Positions 12,037 to 22,000 of a stretch of DNA of 64,000 bases are shown here, piece by piece. The notes beneath the pieces were generated by a model. The model worked only from the letters and a program-made list of their open reading frames with translations, ran no database searches and had not been told where the DNA came from. The first letter of the stretch is position 1; every line of letters begins with the position of its first letter. The translations under genes and the position numbers were made by a program. The DNA is from Dryomyza anilis (Eukaryota > Arthropoda > Insecta > Diptera > Dryomyzidae), in assembly GCA_951804985.1 (NCBI GenBank), contig OX638133.1, forward strand, positions 33,629,963-33,693,962, in the 5' to 3' direction.

Positions 12037-12208
12037 TCAGTCGATAAAATTTCGTGGTGAATTCGTTGTATTCGTGGTGGGTTCTATGCCGCCTCAGATA
12101 CCAGGCAACACGTACAACGACTCGTTATCGGAATGCGCTACAAAGATATGGCATAAAGTAAACCTGGAGAACGATCATGTAGGTAGTAAAAGGTTCACGG
12201 TACAGTGA
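12037..12208 (+). other. Weak candidate promoter/5' exon of an unknown gene
   Basis: TCAGTC at 12037-12042 fits the arthropod initiator. About 45 bases downstream ATG at 12086 opens a 40-codon frame (MPPQIPGNTYNDSLSECATK...) ending with TGA at 12206. Possible splice donors inside it are GTAAAC (about 12158) and GTAGGT (12179). The segment is less AT-rich than its surroundings. No homology recognised; it could equally be chance. Confidence 0.2.
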
Positions 12209-14197
12209 TAGGATAGAGCAAGACAGCGCTATACACATGGAAAGCGAAAAAACCTTCTCGAAAACGACTAAAATGGGTTGGGGGGTCTCGCTCACACTCA
12301 TTGCTAAAGCGCAGCGCGATGTTGAAGGTTTTCATTTTTTTTTCAAGTTTTTAGGTTGATTTTAATTTATGAAATATTTGTATTCTTTTTTTTCTAGGAA
12401 AATTTTAATTACTATTTATAAAGTTTTGTTAATACTTACGTTGGGTGCGTTTTTTTGCAAAAAAAAATATACGCTGACTTTGAAATGTTGTTAATCCAAA
12501 AATATGCTGGAAATGCCTAAAAGCAAAAGTCACTGAAATATGAGTTAAATGCACAAAAAACAGAAAAATTACACAACGCAATATATTTTTTTATTTGTTA
12601 AAGAATTCTTTTAAAATAAATTATTTCTTATGCTTTTTTTTATAAACACCTTTTTTTTGTTCGTAGTATTAAAACAATTTAAAAATTTGTTCAATTATTT
12701 GTTAGTAAATTTTGGTACCGTTTGCAGTTTTTATTTTAAAAAAAATCTGCGCGTTCGCAACACGTTTTTAACACCTGTTGATGTTGAACTCAACTGAGCT
12801 GGGCAAAATTTGTAACTCGAATATCAACCGACAACGACATCGACGACGACGACAAAAATGAATACAACAACTGTTAACGGCGACGACAACTAATCCTCGA
12901 GTTCCATTGTCGTTTCAGTGTTGTTGTTGTGACTGCTGTTATTCGTTCAGCGTACAACACAATGTGCGGTGAGTTTCTGGAAAACCCAGAGAGCTCTCTC
13001 TCTCTTTATCATTCGCTGCCTCTTTGTTGCGCGCACACATGAGCAGCTGTGCATTAATGTGCATTGCATACTATCGCACATAAAACACCCACGTATTGTG
13101 TTGTGATTTCGAACCATTTCTTTGGAAAAATCCATTGATCGCAGGTAAAAACGAAGAGAGTACTAGGTAGTTATTGAACTGTGGTGAGTATGGTACATGT
13201 TGAAATTGTCGTGTTGAAATAGTTCTTTTGAATTAATCGCGCATATTGTTGTCTACTTTTAGGCTTTTGTTAATTTAATTCTATTTAATACAAATCATTT
13301 GGTAATAATCATGAATAATTGCAATTATATAATTAAATTTTCTACACTCAGTAAACAGTTTTGTTATATTAAAGAAAATTTACTTAATGTCAAGTTCAAT
13401 TTTTCTTATTTTGAAGAAAAGTTTTTCATTAATAGTAGGCAAAGTTTCTTATTATAAGAAAAATTGTCCTTAGAATAAGGTAAATTTTCTTAATGATGAA
13501 GCAATTTGCTTTACGCCTTTTAAAATTGAATATCCTTATTATGAGGAAACTATTTTGTAAGAATAATTGTACAAAAGACCAACCATATCTCTTCCACGAT
13601 CATTATATGATATTCCTATAGACTCCTAACTTTTCAATGAATATCTCATACCAAATTTTTAAATGTTTTTGAATTGGTTCAAACTTTGTTTATGATTAGT
13701 ACCTATAGATCTTATAATTCGTGCAAAATATTAGACCTTTGGATGATCCGGTTATCAAATACCAAGAGTCAATAAATTCATTGATTTTTCATTAATTACA
13801 TAGTAAGTGAGTAATAATACTAAACGTTAAATGAGGTTTTGGTTAATCTGTGTAAGGACCATTAGGTCTATAATTCACATAAAGAACTATTTTTGAAAAA
13901 CAAAAAAAATGTTTACATTAACCACTAATTATGACTCATAGCGGTGAACATTATTGGTGAACATATCGGTGAAAATTTATTCTTTGCATAGAATATGTTT
14001 GGTTATGTTGTTTAAAACCATAGACTACTTCGATTGTCTTCTTCAAACATTTGAATAATTATAAAAGTGGTTTTTATTCGTGCGTTAAGTTTCGATGTTT
14101 ACTAGGATTTCGATGTTGTATTCTCTGGAGGAAATTTTTTAAAAACCATGCGAAAGTAGTATAATTTTTCTTATTACCATATAAAATCTCATAGTAA
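12209..14197. other. Noncoding; CGA/GAC-rich patch and a strong GTGAGT donor
   Basis: 12820-12900 holds a CGACGACGACGA-type run. ATGTGCG is followed by GTGAGT at 12969-12974, a good splice-donor match after a GC-richer stretch, so a noncoding or short first exon is conceivable. 13340-13560 is AT-rich with repeated AAATTTNCTTAATG phrases. No protein recognised. Confidence 0.3.
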
Positions 14198-14199
14198 TA

Positions 14200-15506
14200 A
14201 GGACTGCGTCGAATAAAATTGTCCGTTACATATCTTCCCATAATATGCTATTGCAAGATTCAAATTAAAAAAATTTGATCATAGTAGCTCTGAATTAAAT
14301 GGCAGAAAATAATTTGTGTCAGTTATAGTCAATACAAAATTTATTTAACGCGAAAATGGCAATCGAAGTGGAAGTGCGAGAAAATATAATTTAAATTTTT
14401 CAAAAACAACCTAGTTGGTCTTTTAAAAAAATTGCCAAGGAGGTAGGGGCTAACCCTAAGACCATTTCTCGCGTTATCAACCGCTTTAGGGAAGACCTGA
14501 GTATTGATCGGAAGAAAGGTTCTGGTAAAAATAAGGCCCACATGGTCGTGAAAAGTCGAAGAATATTTTAATTTAATTGTGAATATTTTAAAGAAAGATC
14601 CAAGCATATCCGGAAGGAAATTGGCGAGAAAGGCGGATTGCTCAGAATCTTTCGTGCGCAGGACTAAGAAAGAAGCTGGGCTGGAGACGTACAAGGTCCA
14701 AAAAGTTCCGGATAGAAATGCCGTCAAGGATGAAACCGCAAAACAACGAGCTAAAAAGCTGAACCAAGATTTTTTTAAAAAATTCGATGCTGCATAATGG
14801 AAGACGAAACTTATGTTTTAGCGGACTTTTCTCAGCTACCTGGGCAGGAATTTTATACAGCCGATTCTCGAGGAAATGTTGCTGAAAAATTCAAATAAAA
14901 AAAAATGACAAAATTCCCAAAGAAATTCCTTGTTTGGCAGGCAATTTGCAGTTGTGGAAAAAGGAGCAGCTCATTCGTGACATCTGGTACAATTAATAGC
15001 GAAATATATGTGAAGGAATGCTTGCAAAAGAGATTGCTTCCATTTTTACGCCAACATGAAGTGTCCAGATTTTTTTGGCCTGACCTCGTTTCATGTCAGT
15101 ACAGCAAAACGGCCTTAGAGTGGATCCAACAAAATGCAGAGATTTTGGTGCCTAGAGAAGACAATCCACCAAACTGTCCAGAACTCAGGCCGATTGAGAG
15201 ATACTGGGCTTTAGTAAAAAGGGAGATGAAGACAACAAAAAAAGTGGCCAAAGACCTTCAAGACTTTAAAAGAAAGTGGTCTTCAGCAGCTGTGAGGGTG
15301 TCGGACACTACCATTACAACATTAATGGAAGGGGTTCCGGAAAAATTAAAACTTTTTATTAAAAAATAGTATTTTCTGGTTTTTTATATTTTTTTAAAAT
15401 CTAAAAATAATTTGAAAAATAAAATATTTTATATTATAAAAATTTGATTACTAGATTTCTAGATTTTTTCATTTTTGTAGCGGACAATTTTATTCGACGC
15501 AGTCCT
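14200..15506 (+). mobile_element. Tc1/mariner-group element, DD37E type, 1307 bp
   Basis: The terminal inverted repeats are near-perfect for about 28 bases: AGGACTGCGTCGAATAAAA at the left and the same sequence inverted at 15488-15506, continuing with TTGTCCG. TA flanks at 14198-14199 and 15507-15508 are the target duplication. The full 1.3 kb length and the central broken transposase show an intact-length but inactive copy. The spacing of the last two catalytic residues (37) places it with the DD37E lineage, not with classical mariner (DD34D) or Tc1 (DD34E). Confidence 0.9.
14358..15369 (+). pseudogene. DD37E transposase, inactivated
   Basis: The enzyme would bind the element's TIRs, excise it and reinsert it at TA. 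The start is taken at ATG 14358 (MAIEVEVREN). Helix-turn-helix-type segments follow: FKKIAKEVGANPKTISRVI (about 14425-14480) and KLARKADCSESFVRRTKKEA (about 14620-14680). Catalytic site: first Asp in MEDETYV (14797 on), second Asp in FFWPDL (codon 15082), Glu in RPIERYW (codon 15196). The last two are separated by 37 residues, the first two by about 92. Length would be about 337 residues, normal for the group. It is broken by an in-frame TAA near 14394, a frameshift near 14565, another near 14795, and a TAA near 14896. The catalytic triad itself is intact, so decay may be recent compared with the LINEs here. Confidence 0.9.
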
Positions 15507-15508
15507 TA

Positions 15509-15918
15509 TGATATAAATATTTCATTTTTAAATAAATTGTTAAAAGTCATACCCCTAATATAACCTATATAACCTAACTTATCGAAAATTAACTAAAATT
15601 ACATTAAAAGTAGAAATGCTTGGTGTCATAATTGTATTTAAATTAATGAATGGTGTCACAGAATGAAGTTATTATATTTAAAATATATCGCTTAAATGTC
15701 CCTCAAGGCTACTCGACAATATATTCCGATAAATTGAGCTTATGCAGCACTAACTACTACTCTTCAAATGATCCGTTCTGTCGGATATGGTCTATGGTAA
15801 ATGACCACTGACCACGAGTTTACAACTTAAAATTTTCTATAATCTTGTTTTATTAACTTTAAATTGAAACCTGTATCTATCATTTCTCGTTTAAGAAATA
15901 TTTCTATATGAACAACCA
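15509..15918. other. Noncoding, nothing recognised
   Basis: AT-rich sequence between two MITE-like elements with no supported feature. Confidence 0.4.
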
Positions 15919-15920
15919 TA

Positions 15921-16140
15921 CACCCAGAAAAAAATACTATATAAATAAAAGTGTTTTACTATTAAAAGTAGTCAATAGGATAAATTATTATTTGAATCGG
16001 AAAATACCATTAAATACTAGAAAATACCATGACATTGCCATTGAGTTTATATGAAAAGATTTATTTTTTGTATACTATTAAATCAATAATTGTCCTATTG
16101 ACCAATTTTAATGGGATTTGAGGGATTTTTTTTCTGGGTG
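15921..16140. mobile_element. MITE 'X', 220 bp, TIR CACCCAGAAAAAAA
   Basis: The left end CACCCAGAAAAAAATAC and the right end TTTTTTTCTGGGTG are inverted copies. TA flanks both sides (15919-15920, 16141-16142). A second copy is at 56819-57833, where element Y has inserted into it. No coding capacity. TA-flanked Tc1/mariner-type MITE. Confidence 0.75.
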
Positions 16141-16142
16141 TA

Positions 16143-16739
16143 CTAAAATGATTTTTGGACCATATTTAGTAACTTTGAATCACTATATAAATATCTCTGG
16201 AAGTGGATCAATGCATCTCTTAATACCTTTTATCAGCTGTCCAAATTTATTTAAAATCAATGAGGTAAAATCTCAAATTTACTGAACACAAATCCAAATA
16301 GCTGATAAACCATAAAAAAAGAACATCCCACTATAAAAAACTATCTTATGGAAACCATCCTTATACCTTCAACCCACCCATTATACTCGAAATCAGAAGA
16401 TATTGCAATACGTCAACTTACAATTTTAAATATCACAATTTTCATTACTTTTTTGGAAAATGTCTTATAACTATTTACTTCAATATCAACTGTAATATGT
16501 GGATTAGAGCTTATTTGTTGCATAGTTTTAGGCTTAGATTACAACAAGAGTGTGTGTATTCGCTTAAAAACGACTATTATCAATTTTTACCACCATTCCA
16601 AAAAATTAATATATTTTACTAAAATATATTTACATATTTATTCATTGAAATTTTAAGCATTTACATTAATTTTTTACATTACATTAATTTTTTAAGTATT
16701 TTTTAAAGCTTAATGTACCATCTCTCAGAACCAACGATC
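16143..16739. other. AT-rich noncoding; may include the extreme end of an RTE fragment
   Basis: Mostly featureless. The last ~30 bases before 16740 (accatctctcagaaccaacg) might continue, on the minus strand, the RTE fragment at 18070-18365 that the hAT element interrupts; this is weak. Confidence 0.3.
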
Positions 16740-16747
16740 GTAACCAC

Positions 16748-18048
16748 TAGGGATGTCATCCCGGACTATTTTTGAATCCCGGGATTCCGGGATTAGTTCC
16801 GGGATTTAAAAAAAAATAGCATATGCATAAAATAACTATATCTATGTTCGAATAATAAACAATTATAATGCTTAAGGCTCAAACAAAACTCATATATTCA
16901 AATGCATCTGTTTTCAGGTTGGGTATCCAAATATACATGGTATCCAAAATACAAAATCCGCGTTATATAAACCCCAGTCGATCATCAAACATTTTTTAAT
17001 ACTTTTTATTGAAAAATTATTTTTTTAGTACAAATACAATAAAATTTTTATTTTGAATGAAAAATTAAATTTGTATTGGTTTTTTGTGGAAAACAATAGT
17101 TTATAACAAATTTATAATTAAAAAAAAATAATAGTTCATAGTGGACACATTTTTTTAAAGTTATATGTGATTTTTAATTAATAACAATTTTAAAAATTAA
17201 CTCACTTTAGAAAGGTTGATTTATTTATGTAAACTCAATCGTTTGAGTGGATTTAATACCGTTAGTTTAATCGAATTCAGATTTTGTAAAAAGATTTATT
17301 CTCGATCAAATGGATTTTATATGATTGAAATTTGTAGTACGCACAATTTGATTGTAATGAATGTGAAAAATGTTAGTTTCAGACCCAAATGAAAAATTAT
17401 CAATTATATTTATTTAAGTATTTAGTTATTAATAACGATTATAAAGATTACATTCTGAGACAACGGTTCCAGTTTTAACGCTATTCGAAACCCCGATTTA
17501 ATTCGCCATCATAGTTGATAGTAAATCTTTCGACTGTTGTCAAAATATTAGTTTAATATAAGACCGTCATTATATTATAATTATTTACTATTTTTAAGTA
17601 ATTTCTGTATTTCGAATCGAGAGATTACACTGTTCAGCTCAAAATTCTTCCTGTTTTCATTCATATCATTTCTATTTATTTTTAATGTGGGAAAACGTAT
17701 AGGGAAAAAACTAAAAACGCAGTTCGAATCAGCACATCAAAATAATGTAGAATGGTATGAATAAAACCAAGAGTAACAAAGTGCCAATTTTGCCGAACAG
17801 TGTTATTAGTCGAAGTTAGAAGTCAAAAAGCATATAATTCATTATTATTGACGTCAGTGTTTTAAGATTTTAGTACATTAAATGTTAGATTTACTTTTTC
17901 ACGAAATGTGTATAAAAACATTGAAAGACTTTTGAATAAACTATTATTTTTGAAATCCCGAAAATCCCGGAATTTAACGATGATCCCGGGATGAGTTTTT
18001 TGGCACTGATTTGACTCAAATCCCGGGATCCCGGGATTGACATCCCTA
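16748..18048. mobile_element. Non-autonomous hAT element, 1301 bp, perfect 8 bp target duplication
   Basis: Ends: TAGGGATGTCATCCCGG at the left and, inverted, TAGGGATGTCAATCCCGG at the right. The flanking octamer GTAACCAC is identical at 16740-16747 and 18049-18056. An 8 bp duplication and TAGGGATG-type TIRs are diagnostic of the hAT superfamily. Subterminal regions carry repeated CCCGGGAT/TTCCGGGAT motifs (16780-16805; 17955-18035), likely transposase-binding sites. The ~1.1 kb interior is AT-rich with no transposase, so it needs a helper in trans. Confidence 0.9.
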
Positions 18049-18069
18049 GTAACCACTATAACCAATATT

Positions 18070-18365
18070 CTGAGGTTGTGTAGCAGAAATTTAAATGATT
18101 TCGAGTGCCTTCTCATACGTTGACTACCACTGGGTACAGAATTGAACACCTTTTTTGCTTGAGCGCTGGATCTTAATACTCCTGACTCATGTCGGCGTAG
18201 AGCTCATAAGTATCATCGTTCCATCTGATTATGTACTCGTTTTCAACGCATATCGGGCCATTGATTTTCCAAAGAATCTTTTACTCGAACGCTCCTGAAA
18301 ATCGCTCATCTGTTTTGGTAAGCGTTCATGCATCAGCGTCATAGAAGTGGACTGGCATGAACTAA
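18070..18365 (-). pseudogene. RTE-like LINE C-terminal fragment
   Basis: On the minus strand, translated pieces parallel the C-terminal part of the LINE at 5620-7543: FYDADA.TLTKTDERFSGAFE (from ~18350), then IIRWNDDTYELYADM (~18230) and FNSVPSGSQRMRRHS (~18145). Stops and frameshifts separate them. No catalytic domain remains. The hAT element inserted immediately downstream of it. Identification rests on the shared order of short motifs and is fairly good. Confidence 0.65.
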
Positions 18366-18445
18366 ACTTTTAATTCAAAATATCTGTATATATAAGATAG
18401 CTATAGCATACAGTCATAAAATATGGCTCAGTGATGTATATTGTA

Positions 18446-19394
18446 CACGGATAGAAAAGATTTGAATATGCTTGAATGTTATTATAACGTAATTCGAAAT
18501 CACCATATAAATATTGGGAGTAATATATAATTATATTATAATTGAATTGTATTGTTATTTTGTTCAGATTGAAATATTATTATACGATATTTAAAAATAA
18601 ATTTCTTTAATCACGGATTTACATGAATTTACTATATTAATGTTTTTGTAGAAATATACATTTTTCATCAGATATTAATATATGTATGTTTGATATTTCC
18701 GCTATTTAACACACCCAACGTCAATAAAAGGTACTTTGAATTATATGTATTTGGTTATTTGTGATTGTTACTGGGTGACAACGAATTTAAAAATAATAGC
18801 ATTATTTTGATTACATGTATGTTTGGCATTACGATATCACAATTAAAAAACAGCGCTGCATACTTTTAGCACTCAGTAGCACTCACATTAATACTTTTCA
18901 TATAGTTCAAAAGTTCTTTTTGGTTTAAGTACCGCCAATAACTGTTAATACCAGATAGTGGCTGCTTGTGAAATTTCCCATTCATCCGTAAAGTACTGAA
19001 CTCAAAATAGGAACAAATAAAATTATTAGGTATAAATAAAATATGTGTAATTAAAATAAAATAAAAGTTTATGTTTATAATTATATAATATAAATAAAAA
19101 AAAATTAATTTAAAAATAGGGAAAAAACGAATATTGTCTAAAGATTAAATGTAAACATAAATATGTTTACATGTAAATAAAATGTTTTTCACATTCAAAC
19201 ATATATATGTTTGCAAGAACGCCGAAAATTATTCATTCTGAACAGAAATATGTTTGAACGAAAACAAAAATATGTTTGGCTTTTATTATATTAATGTTTG
19301 GCAATGAAATAATACTTTTGTTTGCATAAAGCTCCAAAAGATATATGTAATGCCTGCAAAATTATGTTTGGGAGAGCCCTTTTTTTGCAGCGTG
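18446..19394 (-). mobile_element. Element 'Y', ~950 bp, TA-flanked, non-autonomous
   Basis: Matches the copy at 56905-57695 over nearly its full length in opposite orientation, and part of a third copy at 52309-53425. Ends are CACGGATAGAAAAGAT (left) and, inverted, CACGCTGCAAAAAAAG (right), each preceded by TA. One end is rich in CAAACATATTTNTGTT repeats (19170-19360), candidate subterminal binding sites. There is no transposase. It is best read as a long Tc1/mariner-type MITE. Confidence 0.65.
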
Positions 19395-19404
19395 TATTTG
19401 TATA

Positions 19405-19640
19405 TTATAAAGATTGGACAAAGGGGCGGAGCATCTCCCATATAATATTTTGATATATTTAAATTTTTTTTTTTCGAACAAATTTTTTTTTTTTTACAAC
19501 TTTTTTTTTATAACACTTTTTTTTTTCGAAAATATATTTTTTTCGGGCATTTTTTTGTCCGAAAAATTGTTTTCGGATAATTTTTTGTTTACATTTTTTT
19601 TTCGAATTATTTTATAAAAAAACATTTTTTTTGAAATTTA
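19405..19640. repeat. T-rich degenerate minisatellite behind a Helitron-like lead-in
   Basis: Units of about 14-20 bases of the form TTTTTTTTCGAAnAA follow one another from 19458 to 19635. The lead-in GATTGGACAAAGGGGCGGAG..CATCTCCCATATAA (19412-19446) parallels the phrase GATTGGTGCACTGGGCGTGG..CACCTCCCATATAA in the Helitron at 30034-33277. The Phe-rich reading frame through it is just the T tract. It may be a relic of a related Helitron with another array. Confidence 0.5.
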
Positions 19641-20756
19641 TTATGTACAAATTCATCAATATGACATGTAGAACGGAGCGTAGATGGTTGAAACATCGCA
19701 ACTTTTTATCCCATAATAAATAAGATTATTTGGTATACAAATCATAGGGATCGACTTAGTATGAGTCGCGATATCACATATTTAACTTCAAATGGCTGTA
19801 TAATCTAAACAGAGCTTCGTAAAAACTTAGCACTTTTTTTATCTTAAATTAAATTTGCTGTACAATCTAAACTGAGAGTCGTTGAGGGGTCAAAGTTCGA
19901 ACTTTTTATCGTATGAAATAAAAACTGTTAAAAATGAATAATATTAAGTTTCAAATTTAAATTCAAATGGTTGTTAATTGCTGATGAATACGATGATTCA
20001 ACAAATAAATAAAAATTGTATACTTCAAATTAAAATTTCACCTTTTTCTGTAAGTAATTAATTAATTCCGTTTTATTTTACTAAAATATAGTAGTGACAC
20101 AAATTAAAAATGTTTCATATCAGAAATGAATTTTCAATGAATATGAATTTTCAGAATTGTAAAATAAAGGAGTGCTATTTAAATTCTTCATATAAATAAA
20201 TGAAAATCATAAATTAGAATCCTATTTTCTATATGCAAAATAACATTTATTATTTCTTAGGTTTTCTCAGAATTGACTGATTAATATTATGCATATATAA
20301 TATTTATAAATGTTTTTTTTTTGAAAATTAAAAAAAATAAATAATTAACAAATTAAAAATTATATACTATATACTATCCTATAAAAAATGTATGTCATTA
20401 ATTAGAATTATTTCGGTCATATTTTCACAAAATGGATGTTTGTTTTTGGAAGCCTAAAGCAGGTTTTCAAATTTTGTGGAATATTAAATTCATTTTTAAA
20501 AGGGGACAAGCAAACAAAATAGGCAGCTTTTAATATGTCATATATCTCTTTTAAAAATAATACTAAACTGCCTTGAACCTGCCAAAAATATTGTCTAGTA
20601 ATATTAAAAAACATTTACGATTTATATATAACATTGGAATTTCTTAAAATTTAAGTGGGAGGACATCATTTGTTGTATTCATGTGTTTTTCACACCAATT
20701 CGTCCAATCGATAAGATACACCGTTTTCAATATAAACGAGATGCGAAAGTTAGGTC
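19641..20756. other. AT-rich noncoding with a small internal duplication
   Basis: The phrase GCTGTAYAATCTAAAC occurs at about 19794 and 19858, each followed by a similar AACTTTTTATC context, so an old local duplication is present. The short frame at 20417-20614 is not recognisable. Confidence 0.35.
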
Positions 20757-21571
20757 ACATGGGTAAGTTCGGTCACATGGGGCGGATTTTTATAGTTGGT
20801 CGGGCCCGACTATGGAATACCCTACATCTTTGGTGGGGATATTAATGTGGGATATTTATTTGCATACCTTAATTTTAAAGATTTTAATTATGCTGAACCT
20901 CCCACCCTCAGAATATTATTCATATATCAGAAATTTACGTCTTATATCCCCATAAATTAAAAAATTTATATAAAAGTATAAACAACTAAAAAAAAAATTA
21001 AAAAATATAATTAGGCGGACCACGCCTATATTTAAAATTTTGAAAGGCTAATATTTTATAGATTTGATTTTAATAATTTATTTACGGATCAAATTTCCAC
21101 TATGAAAACCCGGGAAATAATGAAAAAAAAAAATGTGGGCGGATCACGTACATTTTTGAACCACATATTTATAGGTGAATTCTAACAATATGTTTTAAAT
21201 TTTATAACTATACCTTGAATACTTTTCGAGTTATTAGTTCCGAAAGAGTTATATAAAAGTAACTTGTATGGGAGGTGAGCGTGTCCGTTGACCGATTTGG
21301 CTCAGTTTCAAACTCAGTTCCTACTTTTGGCTAAAATATATTGAGTCGAAATTTCATCGCATTCTGATCAGTATTTCTCAAGTTATTCTGTATTCGGACA
21401 GCAAGACAGCAAGACGGACAGACAGACAGACAGACGGACATGGCTAAACGGACTCGGGTAGTGATGCTGATCAAGAATATATATACTTTTCCATACCGGA
21501 CACGCCTCCTAAGGGGCGTTACAATATATGCACAAAGTTAATATACCCTGTACCTCATAGGTGTAGGGTAT
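20757..21571 (+). mobile_element. DINE-2-like element (family 2), full length
   Basis: Begins with GTCACATGGGTAAGTTCGG and GGTCGGGCCCGACTATGG (a palindrome-like GGGCCCGACTA block). It holds GGGCGTGTCC-type text, a (GACA/GACG)n tract at 21405-21440, the core CATGGCTAAACGGACTCG, the shared ATGCTGATCAAGAATATATA segment, and ends ATAGGTGTAGGGTATAA. It matches 36462-37256 throughout. It has the same architecture as family 1 but a different body, so it is a sister non-autonomous Helitron/Helentron-like family. No protein encoded. Confidence 0.8.
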
Positions 21572-21835
21572 AATTAAAATCGGGATAACTGATAAAGCGT
21601 AGAAATGCATTTTTTTTAAATTCTTTCGTACAACTATTTCCAGAGATACGATGTTCCAAAGTACCAAACAATTTACCTGAAGTCACTTTTATTAATTTAT
21701 CATATTGACAAACCTCGTCACTACAAATCCAGTGAAGATATATTTTTAAAGCCAATAAAACCTGCTTTCATAAAATGTAAGACGAAATTCTTTAATTCTT
21801 TATATGAGATATTTAAACTTCGGTTCACAGGTCAC

Positions 21836-22000
21836 AATGGAGCGATCATGCCTATTTTCAATATCAGATAGCGTAGATATATAAAAAAATCTAACATAGT
21901 AGCTTCATTGATGTAGCTCTTCTAGGTTTCTTGCAATCGTGATTTCAACAGACATACATCCTTCCGAACTATACCCTTTCACTCTTAGTGTAGGGTATAA
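21836..22000 (+). mobile_element. DINE-1-like 3' fragment
   Basis: Contains CACAATGGAGCGATCATGCC and GCAATCGTGATTTCAACAGAC, and ends CTTTCACTCTTAGTGTAGGG as in family 1. The (GTCY)n tract and core are lost by deletion. Confidence 0.7.

Noticed and set aside
13340..13565. A MITE starting ACACTCAGTAAACAG
   Set aside because: Internal AT-rich inverted phrases exist, but no matching right end or target duplication could be found.
14341..14727. 128-codon minus-strand frame within the mariner-group element
   Set aside because: Antisense of the transposase N-terminal region; motifs are on the plus strand.
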